Under the pieces are notes generated by a model. That model saw only the letters and a list, made by a program, of their open reading frames with translations, searched no databases and was not told where the DNA came from. A stretch of 64,000 nt of DNA from Knoellia sp. S7-12 (GTDB lineage: Bacteria; Actinomycetota; Actinomycetes; Actinomycetales; Dermatophilaceae), in assembly GCF_040518285.1 (NCBI RefSeq), contig NZ_CP155449.1:2170001-2234000 (forward strand). Reading direction: 5' to 3'. A program made the position numbers and the translations under genes. Of the stretch, positions 1 through 7,933 are shown piece after piece. How positions within the stretch are numbered: position 1 is the first letter of the stretch; each line of letters opens with the position of its first letter.

Positions 1-40
1 GGACAACCAGTCCGGTCCCACGTCCGGTCCCACCGTCTGA
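1..40 (+). CDS. tatA: TatA C-terminal tail (partial)
   Basis: The reading frame open from base 2 ends in a Ser/Gly/Pro/Thr-rich tail (DNQSGPTSGPTV) with a TGA 12 bases before tatC. Only 12 residues are visible, so the identity rests on position: tatA directly precedes tatC in actinobacteria. The low-complexity tail fits the disordered C-terminus of TatA-type proteins. Confidence 0.5.
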   Translation, partial: DNQSGPTSGPTV

Positions 41-52
41 CCCATTTCTTCG

Positions 53-892
53 ATGCCCCGAGTTGCCAAGCCCGGTCGTCCTCGCCTGCCCCGCCGGCGC
101 GAGCGTGACCCCGAAGGCAAGATGTCTCTCGGCGACCACCTACGTGAGTTCCGTCGACGGGTGGTCATTGCGGCGGCCACTGTTGTCGTGGCGGCCGTTG
201 CGGCAGGTCTGAACTACGAGCGCATCTTCATCTTCTTGGCCGACCCGTTCTACGACTACAAGGACGCGAACCCCCAAAGCAGCATCAGCCTCAACTTCGG
301 CGAAGCGACCTCAGCATTCTCGAACCTCATCACCCTGTCGGTCTTCGTCGGGGTCCTGGCCGCAAGTCCCGTGTGGCTCTACCAACTCTGGGCTTTCGTC
401 GTTCCGGGGCTGACCAAGAAGGAGAAGCGGATCTCGCTGGCGTTCATCGCCGCGACCGTCCCCCTCTTCCTCGGCGGTTGCCTGCTCGCCTATGTCGTGC
501 TGCCCCAGTCGCTGAAGTTGCTCTACGGCTTCTCGCCCGAGGGGACATCCAACATTCAGCAGGTCTCGGCCTACTTCTCGTTCGTCACCCGCTTCATCCT
601 GGTTTTCGGTGGCGGCTTTCTCTTCCCAGTCTTCCTCGTGGCCTTCAACGCCGTAGGGATCCTCTCCGCCGAGAAGATGATCCGTGGGTGGCGGGTGGCG
701 GTCGTGCTCATCTTTGTCTTCGCTGCGGTTGCCACCCCCACGGCCGACCCGATGACGATGTTCCTCCTCGCAGCTCCGCTGATGCTGCTCTACTTCGTCG
801 CCTATGGCATCGCCAAACTCATCGACCGGAGGCGCGCCAAGAGTCGCCCCGACTGGTTGGAGACGTCTGACGACGAGGCCTCGGCCCTGTGA
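53..892 (+). CDS. tatC: Sec-independent protein translocase TatC
   Basis: TatC is the membrane receptor of the twin-arginine pathway; it binds signal peptides of folded proteins and recruits TatA. The 279-residue product has a basic N-terminus, the TatC opening SLGDHLREFRRR at about residues 25-36, six hydrophobic segments, and the cytoplasmic loop GLTKKEKR after the second segment. The start at 53 gives a 23-residue basic lead; a start at 122 (MSLGDHL) is also possible, and neither has a strong ribosome site. Its stop overlaps the start of the next gene (GTGA), so the two are translationally coupled. Confidence 0.95.
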   Translation: MPRVAKPGRPRLPRRRERDPEGKMSLGDHLREFRRRVVIAAATVVVAAVAAGLNYERIFIFLADPFYDYKDANPQSSISLNFGEATSAFSNLITLSVFVGVLAASPVWLYQLWAFVVPGLTKKEKRISLAFIAATVPLFLGGCLLAYVVLPQSLKLLYGFSPEGTSNIQQVSAYFSFVTRFILVFGGGFLFPVFLVAFNAVGILSAEKMIRGWRVAVVLIFVFAAVATPTADPMTMFLLAAPLMLLYFVAYGIAKLIDRRRAKSRPDWLETSDDEASAL

Positions 893-1791
893 CCGATCGC
901 GCGCGCGAGCGCGTCGGGCTCGTCATCAATCCAACGGCGGGCAAGAACACCGGCGCTCGTATCGGGCGGGAGGCAGCATCTCTGCTGGCGGCCGCAGGTC
1001 ACGAGATCGTCGACCTGTCCGCGATGGACGGAGCCCACGCCATCGAGCGGGGCCGCGCTGCCATCGCCGCCCGGACCATCGACTGCATCGTGGTGGCCGG
1101 AGGAGACGGCATGGTCCACCTCGGCGTCAACCTCATCGCGGGCACCGACGTGCCGCTCGGCATCATCGCCGCGGGGACGGGCAACGACAACGCGCGTGAA
1201 CTCGGGCTCCCTGTCCGCGACGCCGCCAAGGCGGTCGAGCGCATCACCCACGGGGCGACTCGACGAATCGACGCCGTTCGCCACGTCACGCCTCATGGTG
1301 ACGAGCGCTGGTTCCTCGGTGTCCTGGCCGCGGGCTTCGACGCCGTCGTCAACGAGCGGGCCAACGGCTGGAATTGGCCCAAGGGACAGATGCGCTACAA
1401 CCTCGCGATCGCGCGTGAGCTCGGGGTCTTCAAGCCCATTCCCTATGTCGTCGAGATCGACGGAGTCCGCCACGAGACAAAGGCGATGCTCGTCGCGGTC
1501 GCCAACGGACCGGCATACGGAGGCGGCATGAAAGTCGTCCCCAGCGCCGAGTTCGACGACGGACTGCTCGACGTCCTCATCCTCCACGAGGTCTCGATCC
1601 CCACCCTGCTGCGTGTCTTCCCCAAGGTCTTCAAGGGGGCCCACGTTGATCACCCCGCCGTCGAAATCATCCGCGGACGTCACGTGCGACTCGAGGCCAA
1701 GGGGATCGTGGCCTACGCCGATGGCGAGCGCTTCGAACCGCTGCCGCTCGAGTGCGAGGTCGTCCCGGGAGCGGTCACCATCCTGACGTAG
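889..1791 (+). CDS. diacylglycerol/lipid kinase, YegS/DagK family
   Basis: This 300-residue protein belongs to the DAGK catalytic family, which phosphorylates diacylglycerol or related lipids at the membrane. The N-terminus carries INPTAGKN, and the nucleotide loop reads VVAGGDGMVHLGVN, where the usual Thr after GGDG is Met. The second signature GTGNDNARELGLP follows at about residue 100. The GTG start overlaps the tatC stop by four bases. The Met in the GGDGT position is a mild departure; everything else looks functional. The exact lipid substrate cannot be read from sequence. Confidence 0.9.
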   Translation: MTDRARERVGLVINPTAGKNTGARIGREAASLLAAAGHEIVDLSAMDGAHAIERGRAAIAARTIDCIVVAGGDGMVHLGVNLIAGTDVPLGIIAAGTGNDNARELGLPVRDAAKAVERITHGATRRIDAVRHVTPHGDERWFLGVLAAGFDAVVNERANGWNWPKGQMRYNLAIARELGVFKPIPYVVEIDGVRHETKAMLVAVANGPAYGGGMKVVPSAEFDDGLLDVLILHEVSIPTLLRVFPKVFKGAHVDHPAVEIIRGRHVRLEAKGIVAYADGERFEPLPLECEVVPGAVTILT

Positions 1792-1801
1792 CCTGAGCGA
1801 C

Positions 1802-4660
1802 ATGAGCGGGCCAACGATTGAGTCCACCTCACACCTCGCGGCGTTCACGGCCGCGCTGAATTTCCCACTGGACGACTTCCAGGTGCAGGGGTGCGAGGCC
1901 GTCGAAGCGGGCAAGGGTGTTCTCGTCGCGGCACCGACCGGCGCGGGCAAGACGATCGTCGGCGAGTTCGCTGTGCACATGGCGCTGGCAACAGGGCGCA
2001 AGGCGTTCTACACGACGCCCATCAAGGCGCTCTCGAACCAGAAGTACCACGACCTCGTGGCCGTGCACGGCGCCGACAAGGTCGGTCTGCTCACCGGTGA
2101 CTCCTCCGTCAATGGCGAGGCTCCCGTGGTCGTCATGACGACCGAGGTGCTTCGCAACATGGTGTATGCCGGCAGCCGCACCTTGCAGGGACTGGGCTTC
2201 GTCGTCATGGACGAGGTGCACTACCTCGCCGACCGCTTCCGTGGCGCCGTCTGGGAAGAGGTGATCATCCACCTGCCCGAGTCGGTGCAGGTCATCTCGC
2301 TGTCGGCGACGGTGAGCAACGCCGAGGAATTCGGTGATTGGCTCGCCGAGGTCCGTGGCAACCACGCGGTCGTCGTCTCGGAGCACCGCCCGGTCCCGCT
2401 CTGGCAGCACATGCTGGTGGGCAACTCGATGTTTGATCTCTTCGTCGACGGGACGTCTGAGCCGGATGCTGACGGGGCGTCGGCGCGGGTCAGCCCCGAC
2501 CTGGTCCAGGCCATCCGTGGCGCCGAGCAGCATCGGGCTGACGGCTGGGTGCGGGGGAGCACACGCGACAAGGGGCGCGGGCCCGAGCGCACGCGCGACC
2601 ACGGACGAGAACAGCCCCGCGACCACAACCGCGATCATGGCCGCGGTCCGGGGCGGGGTGGCGCCGGGTCCGGTTCAGCTGGCCCGGGTGGGCGCGGCGA
2701 TCGAGGCTTTGCGCGGGGCGCACGCCCGGGTGGGGGAGCGACAAGGGCCGAGGTCATCGCCCAGCTCGACCGCGACGGCCTCCTGCCGGCCATCACGTTC
2801 ATCTTCAGCCGCATGGGGTGTGAGGGCGCCGTCGGGCAGCTGTTGTCCTCCGACACTCGGCTCATCCCTCAGGGCGAGGGCGATCGGATCCGTCGTCACG
2901 TCGAGGAACGCATGGGTTCGCTGGCCGAGGAGGACCTCGGGATCCTGGGCTACTTCGACTTCGTCGAGGGTCTGTCGCGCGGCTTCGCCTGCCACCACGC
3001 CGGGATGCTGCCGCTGTTCCGCGAGATCGTTGAAGAGCTGTTCACCGCCGGTCGCATCCGCGCCGTCTTCGCCACCGAGACCCTCGCGCTGGGCATCAAC
3101 ATGCCGGCCCGAACCGTGGTCCTCGAGAAGCTGGTGAAGTTCAACGGTGAGACCCACGCCGACATCACCCCGGCCGAATACACCCAGCTCACCGGCCGCG
3201 CCGGTCGTCGCGGCATCGACATCGAGGGCCACGCAGTCGTCCAGTGGAGCCGGGGCCTCGACCCACTCGCTGTGGGCGGTCTGGCCTCGACACGCACCTA
3301 TCCGTTGCGGTCGAGCTTCAAGCCGACCTACAACATGGCCGTCAACCTCGTCGCCCAGGTTGGCCGACAGGTGGCCCGCGACATCCTGGAGACGTCGTTC
3401 GCGCAGTTCCAGGCCGACCGCGCCGTCGTGGGAATGGCCACCAAGGTCCGTCGCAATGACGAGGCCCTCGAGGGTTATGCCGAGTCGATGCACTGCGATC
3501 TCGGCGACTTCCGCGAGTACGCCGAACTACGACGAGCCATTGCCGACGCCGAGAAGGACGGCGTGCGCAAGCGGTCTGCCGGCCGCAAGGCCGAGGCCGC
3601 GGTCAGTCTTGAGAAGCTCAAGATGGGCGACGTCATCAAAGTGCCTGCGGGCCGGCGCTCCGGCTGGGCCGTGGTCGTGCAGACCGCGAGGACCGGCAAG
3701 GGCGCGCCCAGCGGTCCGGGTGTCGTCACCGAGGACCGACAGTTCCGGCGGCTCACGCTGGTTGACGTCCCGGAGCCGGTCGAGGCATTGGCGTCGATCA
3801 CCGTGCCCAAGCATTTCAACCCCAAGTCGCCCAAGGCTCGGCGCGACCTCGCGACGACCATGCGCATCGCCGTGCCACACGACTCACCACCCAAACGGTC
3901 CAAGGAAGTGGCGCAGGAGCGGGCGCAGGAGAACGATCGCATTGCCTTCCTGCGCACCGAGCTCAAGGCGCACCCTTGCCACCAGTGCCCCGACCGCGAG
4001 GACCACGCGCGATGGGCCGAGCGCTGGCACCGCCTGAAGCGCGAGACGTCGGGGCTGAAGCGCAAGGTTGAGGGTCGCACCAACTCCGTCGCACGCGTCT
4101 TCGACCGCATCTGCACGGTCCTCACGCAACTGGGCTATCTCGAGGACGACATCGTCACCGAGCGAGGTGAGCGGCTACGACGCCTCTACACCGAGCGCGA
4201 CCTGCTGGCGGCGGAGTGCCTGCGCCATGACGTGTGGAAGCGGCTCGATGCGCCCGGGCTCGCTGCGTGCGTGTCCACCCTCGTCCACGAGCCGCGCCAT
4301 GAGCAGGCCGATCCGTCACCCAAGATGCCCAATGACGAGGTGGCCGCTGCCATCACCGAGATGCAGCGGCGGTGGAGCGAACTCGACGATCTCGAGGGCG
4401 ATCACGGTCTCGAGACGACCTCGGCCCCCGATGGCGGCATGGCCTGGATGGTCCACCGGTGGGCGAGTGGCGAGCGACTCGACGTGGTGCTGCGAGGGAA
4501 CGACATGGCCGCTGGCGACTTCGTGCGGCGGTGCAAGCAGATCGTTGACCTGCTCGGCCAGATTGCCGACGCGGCACCTGACACTGAGCTGAGGCGCACG
4601 GCCCGCAAGGCCATTGATGGCGTCCGACGCGGTGTCGTCTCGGCCGACCGCCTGGATTGA
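1802..4660 (+). CDS. helY: Ski2/Mtr4-like DEAD/DEAH helicase (HelY type)
   Basis: A 952-residue superfamily 2 RNA helicase. Walker A is APTGAGKT (residues 44-51), Walker B is DEVH (137-140), SLSATVSNAEEF is motif III, and the second RecA lobe carries LTGRAGRRGID. The C-terminal part matches the DSHCT helical domain of Ski2/Mtr4 proteins. Between the lobes, at about residues 250-312, sits an Arg/Gly/Asp/His-rich insert with many RG and RD pairs, probably disordered and RNA-binding. It lies directly downstream of tatC and dagK; in M. tuberculosis helY is also next to tatC. A role in RNA turnover is inferred from the family. Confidence 0.93.
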   Translation: MSGPTIESTSHLAAFTAALNFPLDDFQVQGCEAVEAGKGVLVAAPTGAGKTIVGEFAVHMALATGRKAFYTTPIKALSNQKYHDLVAVHGADKVGLLTGDSSVNGEAPVVVMTTEVLRNMVYAGSRTLQGLGFVVMDEVHYLADRFRGAVWEEVIIHLPESVQVISLSATVSNAEEFGDWLAEVRGNHAVVVSEHRPVPLWQHMLVGNSMFDLFVDGTSEPDADGASARVSPDLVQAIRGAEQHRADGWVRGSTRDKGRGPERTRDHGREQPRDHNRDHGRGPGRGGAGSGSAGPGGRGDRGFARGARPGGGATRAEVIAQLDRDGLLPAITFIFSRMGCEGAVGQLLSSDTRLIPQGEGDRIRRHVEERMGSLAEEDLGILGYFDFVEGLSRGFACHHAGMLPLFREIVEELFTAGRIRAVFATETLALGINMPARTVVLEKLVKFNGETHADITPAEYTQLTGRAGRRGIDIEGHAVVQWSRGLDPLAVGGLASTRTYPLRSSFKPTYNMAVNLVAQVGRQVARDILETSFAQFQADRAVVGMATKVRRNDEALEGYAESMHCDLGDFREYAELRRAIADAEKDGVRKRSAGRKAEAAVSLEKLKMGDVIKVPAGRRSGWAVVVQTARTGKGAPSGPGVVTEDRQFRRLTLVDVPEPVEALASITVPKHFNPKSPKARRDLATTMRIAVPHDSPPKRSKEVAQERAQENDRIAFLRTELKAHPCHQCPDREDHARWAERWHRLKRETSGLKRKVEGRTNSVARVFDRICTVLTQLGYLEDDIVTERGERLRRLYTERDLLAAECLRHDVWKRLDAPGLAACVSTLVHEPRHEQADPSPKMPNDEVAAAITEMQRRWSELDDLEGDHGLETTSAPDGGMAWMVHRWASGERLDVVLRGNDMAAGDFVRRCKQIVDLLGQIADAAPDTELRRTARKAIDGVRRGVVSADRLD

Positions 4661-4667
4661 GCACGCG

Positions 4668-5066
4668 ATGCCCCTGGATCTCGTCACCCTCGTGGTCGAC
4701 GACTACGACGAAGCACTGCGGTTCTTCACGGAGGCTCTCGACTTCGAGGTTGCGGAGGACGTGCCGTCGCTCACAACGGATGGCCGGCCAAAACGTTGGG
4801 TCGTCGTCCGGCCCCGGGATGGAGGGGCAGGCATCCTGCTGGCCCGAGCCGATGGCGAGCGGCAAGAGCGGATCGTCGGAGACCAGTGGGCCGGTCGCGT
4901 CGGGTTGTTCCTGCGTGTCACCGATCTCGACCGCACGTTGGGCCGGGCCGTTGAGGCAGGCTGTGCCGTCATTCGTCCTCGTCGACACGAGGCGTACGGT
5001 GAGGTCGTCGTCGTGCGGGATCCGTGGGGCAACCACTGGGACCTGCTCGGCCCTCAAGAGGTCTGA
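4668..5066 (+). CDS. VOC family (glyoxalase/bleomycin resistance fold) protein
   Basis: A 132-residue single-domain VOC protein beginning MPLDLVTLVVDDYDEALRFF. It keeps the beta-alpha-beta-beta-beta pattern and the C-terminal VVRDPWGNHWDLLGP motif typical of the superfamily. These proteins bind a metal through residues on two beta-modules and act on small molecules; the substrate is unknown. The ATG lies 8 bases after the helY stop, so it is probably cotranscribed; an upstream in-frame ATG inside helY would give an extension that does not resemble the family. Confidence 0.85.
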   Translation: MPLDLVTLVVDDYDEALRFFTEALDFEVAEDVPSLTTDGRPKRWVVVRPRDGGAGILLARADGERQERIVGDQWAGRVGLFLRVTDLDRTLGRAVEAGCAVIRPRRHEAYGEVVVVRDPWGNHWDLLGPQEV

Positions 5067-5093
5067 GCCGCCTGAAGTTGAAGGGCTGAGGGC

Positions 5094-6023
5094 TCAGGGG
5101 ATCTGGAAGGCCGCCAGGACGCGGTTGATCGGGTTCGTGATGCCGTAGGTCGAGGCGAGCTCGCTCAGCAGACGTGTGTCGGCCACTGCCGTCGGCAGCA
5201 CGATGTCGACATCCGCGACCGGTGCATCGCGGGCGACGCGCACCACGCGCGGTGCGACATCGAGGTATGCCGCGGCGGCCTCGAGATTGGTGCGCCGGGC
5301 ACCCTTGATGGCTGGGTCACCGTCGGCCACCGCCTTGCGCAGTCCGTCCAGGGACCCGTATGCCGCGATGAGTTGGGCGGCGGTCTTGTCACCGATGCCC
5401 TTGACGCCCGGGAGCCCGTCGCTGGAGTCTCCGCGCAGGATCGACATGTCGAGATAGGCGTCACCGCTGGGCACGGAGTACTTCTCCTGCAAATAGGTCT
5501 CGGTGCCCTGATCCGGCTCTCGCACACCGCCTTTGCCGGTGTAGAGGACCCGCACCTCGTTGGCGTCATCGATGAGTTGCAGGAGGTCGCGATCGCCGGT
5601 GACGACGTCGATGGCCTTCGTGCCGCGGTGTCGTTCGACGAGGGTGCCAATGACGTCGTCGGCCTCGAACCCGGGCGCCCCGAGGCGCGCGATGCCCAGG
5701 GCGGCCAAGGCATCGCGGATGAGCGGCACCTGCGGACTGAGGTCGTCAGGTGACTCCTCGACGACATCACTGCCTTCAGTGAGTCGATGCGTCTTGTAGG
5801 TCGGGATGAGGTCGACCCGGAACTGTGGGCGCCAGTCGTCGTCCCAGCAGGCGACGAGGTGCGTCGGCTTGTGGGTGTTGACCAGCGTCGCGATCATGTC
5901 GAGGAACCCGCGCAGCGCATTGGTCGGCGTCTCGTCGGTCGAGGTGCGCTGATCCGGCACTCCGAAGAACGCTCGGAAATAGAGCGAGGCGGAGTCGAGG
6001 AGAAGCAGCCGTTCCGTCGTCAT
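5094..6023 (-). CDS. 5'-3' exonuclease, PolA N-terminal domain type
   Basis: A 309-residue stand-alone flap/5'-3' exonuclease resembling the N-terminal nuclease of DNA polymerase I. The start MTTERLLLLDSASLYFRAFF has the first metal-binding Asp, GFEADDVIG and VTGDRDLLQL supply further acidic ligands, and LPGVKGIGDKTA is the helix-hairpin DNA-binding element. It would remove RNA primers or flaps in replication and repair. The start is fixed by a TAGGCT -10 element 7 bases upstream (leaderless). A homologue lies near helY in M. tuberculosis (Rv2090). It converges on the upstream VOC gene. Confidence 0.92.
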   Translation of the reverse strand: MTTERLLLLDSASLYFRAFFGVPDQRTSTDETPTNALRGFLDMIATLVNTHKPTHLVACWDDDWRPQFRVDLIPTYKTHRLTEGSDVVEESPDDLSPQVPLIRDALAALGIARLGAPGFEADDVIGTLVERHRGTKAIDVVTGDRDLLQLIDDANEVRVLYTGKGGVREPDQGTETYLQEKYSVPSGDAYLDMSILRGDSSDGLPGVKGIGDKTAAQLIAAYGSLDGLRKAVADGDPAIKGARRTNLEAAAAYLDVAPRVVRVARDAPVADVDIVLPTAVADTRLLSELASTYGITNPINRVLAAFQIP

Positions 6024-6030
6024 GACCGCC

Positions 6031-6036
6031 AGCCTA
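6031..6036 (-). promoter_or_regulatory. -10 element TAGGCT, leaderless exonuclease promoter
   Basis: On the minus strand TAGGCT is followed by 7 bases and then the ATG at 6023, so transcription probably starts at the A of the start codon. Confidence 0.6.
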
Positions 6037-6052
6037 GTTGTGACGCGACCAC

Positions 6053-6412
6053 TCAGAACGACCCGACGAGGTTCCCGATCACGAAAAGTGCGCCGGCGGC
6101 GAGCAGCAGGACAGCAAGCACAACATCCCACACCGTGCGGGGTGAGCCGCGCCCGATCCGAGTAGCCCGGACGGCCAGCGTCAGGGCCACGAGGAGGAAG
6201 GTCCCCGGAGCCAGGATGATGATTCCGGCGAAGGCCGCGAGATCGTTTGGTGTGAGCGTGCAACCGAAACCGAGGCCCTCGCACTGTCCTCCTGGATTCG
6301 TGCTGGGCGCGAGGGTGAACCACAGCGCCCACGCCGCCCACATAGCCACGAGAACGACGAAGACGATGAGCGAACCGCGTGGACGGGGCCGTGACGGGGC
6401 CGCAGAAGTCAT
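6053..6412 (-). CDS. small membrane protein, three or four TM segments
   Basis: A 119-residue protein with a short basic N-terminus (SRPRPRGS), hydrophobic segments at about residues 15-35, 55-80 and 95-115, and two cysteines in a CEGLGFGCTL loop that could form an extracytoplasmic disulfide. It resembles in layout the small membrane protein at 42133-42489, which also has a paired-cysteine loop after its first membrane segment, so the two may be paralogues. M. tuberculosis has a membrane protein between helY and the exonuclease, but homology is not established here. A start 12 codons upstream is possible. Function unknown. Confidence 0.7.
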   Translation of the reverse strand: MTSAAPSRPRPRGSLIVFVVLVAMWAAWALWFTLAPSTNPGGQCEGLGFGCTLTPNDLAAFAGIIILAPGTFLLVALTLAVRATRIGRGSPRTVWDVVLAVLLLAAGALFVIGNLVGSF

Positions 6413-6498
6413 GGGGACATGATGGCGGGAGTGCTCAGGCGAGTGCATGAGTAGGTGGGCTCAGTGAGACCCATCCGGCCATTTGCCTCTGGCACGTC

Positions 6499-6504
6499 TA
6501 GGCT
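6499..6504 (+). promoter_or_regulatory. -10 element TAGGCT, leaderless Lrp-family promoter
   Basis: TAGGCT lies 7 bases before the GTG at 6512, the same arrangement as on the opposite strand for the exonuclease. It selects GTG 6512 over an in-frame GTG at 6455. Confidence 0.6.
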
Positions 6505-6511
6505 CTCGGAC

Positions 6512-6934
6512 GTGGAGGACCTGGACCGCAAGATCGTTGAGCAGTTGTCGACCGATGGTCGGATGAGCTACACCGACCTCGGGCGCGCCCTCGGGATGTC
6601 GACCTCCGCCGTGCACCAACGCGTGCGCCGCCTCGAGACGCGTGGCGTGATCAAGGGCTACACCGCCCGGGTCGACCACGCCGCAGTCGGAGTGGCCATC
6701 ACAGCATTCATCTCGATCGCCCCGCTCGACCCGACCGCGCCCGATGACATCCCCGATCACCTGCGCGACATCGCGGCGATCGAGGAGTGCCACTCCGTGG
6801 CGGGTGACATGAACTACATCCTCAAGGTGCGCGTGGCCACACCACTCGAGCTCGAGCTGTTGCTCGCTCGGATCCGGGCAGCGGCAAACGTTTCGAGCAA
6901 GACGACGGTCGTCCTCTCCACCCCCTGGGAGTAG
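6512..6934 (+). CDS. Lrp/AsnC family transcriptional regulator
   Basis: A 140-residue feast/famine regulator. Residues 1-55 form the AsnC-type helix-turn-helix (LDRKIVEQLSTDGRMSYTDLGRALGMSTSAVHQRVRRLETRGVI, read in two parts), and residues 65-140 form the RAM ligand-binding domain with EECHSVAGDMNYILKV, the usual effector-site glycine-aspartate region. The GTG start is supported by the upstream -10. Lrp proteins sense amino acids and often act on neighbouring or amino-acid metabolism genes; the lysine genes 3 kb away are a conceivable but unproven target. Confidence 0.92.
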   Translation: MEDLDRKIVEQLSTDGRMSYTDLGRALGMSTSAVHQRVRRLETRGVIKGYTARVDHAAVGVAITAFISIAPLDPTAPDDIPDHLRDIAAIEECHSVAGDMNYILKVRVATPLELELLLARIRAAANVSSKTTVVLSTPWE

Positions 6935-6996
6935 TCCACCGCACCGTCTGTGGAAAAGCCTGCGGCGGAATCTCCACTTTTCGGCACGATCCCGTC

Positions 6997-7416
6997 ATGA
7001 CCTTCGATGACCTGCCCAAGAACTTCCGCGAACTCTCCGTCGACGACCCGATCCTGCGAGCCGATGCCATCGACCTCTTCGTCGGGCTGCATGACCGCGA
7101 GGAGGGCTGCTTCGCGATCGTGCTCCTCGATGAGGAGCACCGGGTCGCCCAACCGGTCCTCATCACCGAAATGGGTGACGCTGACCCAGCCGCCCTGACA
7201 GCGCCCGTGCGAGCCCTCCTGACCGAGGTCCGTCCGCCAGCCATCGTGAGCGCTCTGGGGAGGCGAGGATCTCCGTTGTTCACCGACACCGACCGTGCCT
7301 GCCATCAACTGCTGGTCGACGTGTGCCGCGAACTGCAGATCGAACTCATCGGCGCCTACGTCGCCACCGAGAACCTGATCCGCGAGATGCCGGACCACCT
7401 GCGCATGGCGTCCTAG
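6997..7416 (+). CDS. conserved hypothetical protein (139 aa)
   Basis: I do not recognise a named family. The product MTFDDLPKNFRELSVDDP... is acidic, has alternating beta-strands and helices (FAIVLLDEEHRVAQPVLITEMG, then a long helix ending ELQIELIGAYVATENLI), and no signal peptide or membrane segment. The layout is loosely reminiscent of RadC/JAB-fold domains, but no HxH zinc motif is present, so no activity is claimed. Its stop abuts the stop of the convergent ybaK gene within CTAGCTAG. Confidence 0.75.
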   Translation: MTFDDLPKNFRELSVDDPILRADAIDLFVGLHDREEGCFAIVLLDEEHRVAQPVLITEMGDADPAALTAPVRALLTEVRPPAIVSALGRRGSPLFTDTDRACHQLLVDVCRELQIELIGAYVATENLIREMPDHLRMAS

Positions 7417-7911
7417 CTAGCGCGCGATCGGTCCGTGGCTCGCCTGCGTCACCGTGACGAGAGCCTCGGGGGAGAGCTCGATGTCGAGACCGCGGCGCCC
7501 GCCGGACACGAGAATCGTCTCGTGCTCGAAGGCTGAGACATCGACCACCGTCGGGAGCAATCGCTTCTGTCCCACGGGTGAGATCCCTCCGAGCACATAG
7601 CCCGAGCTGCGCTCTGCCGCAACGGGATCCGCCATGGCGACCTTCTTCACGCCCAAGGTGGACGCCATCGCCTTGAGGTCCAGGGTCCGATCCACCGGCA
7701 CGATGCCGACTGCCAATCCGGTGCCGGTGGAGACGAGCAACGTCTTGAACACGCGGGCCGGCTCGACACCCAGGGCCTGCGCGGCCTCGAGCCCAAAGGA
7801 CTCCGCCGCAGGGTCGTGCTGGTAGGCCCGGACGGCATACACAATCTTTGCCTTGGTCAGCGCAACGGTTGCCGGCGTGCCAACCGAACCGCCGCGAACC
7901 TTCCGTTCCAT
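7417..7911 (-). CDS. ybaK: Cys-tRNA(Pro)/Cys-tRNA(Cys) deacylase YbaK
   Basis: A 164-residue YbaK/EbsC-type deacylase that hydrolyses mischarged Cys-tRNA(Pro) released by prolyl-tRNA synthetase. Family features seen are the conserved lysine in GVEPARVFKTLLVS, the VPVDRTLDLKAMA stretch, and YVLGGISPVGQK near the C-terminus with the GxxSPxG motif. Length is normal. It follows the MFS gene by 22 bases on the same strand, so the two may be cotranscribed. A tRNA-Pro gene occurs elsewhere in the window, a coincidence. Confidence 0.92.
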   Translation of the reverse strand: MERKVRGGSVGTPATVALTKAKIVYAVRAYQHDPAAESFGLEAAQALGVEPARVFKTLLVSTGTGLAVGIVPVDRTLDLKAMASTLGVKKVAMADPVAAERSSGYVLGGISPVGQKRLLPTVVDVSAFEHETILVSGGRRGLDIELSPEALVTVTQASHGPIAR

Positions 7912-7933
7912 GACAGGCGAGTATGCCGTGTCG

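Noticed and set aside
6945..6990. Single DnaA-box-like TTTTCCACA (complement) near 6950
   Set aside because: One mismatched site in isolation; no second box or replication gene nearby.
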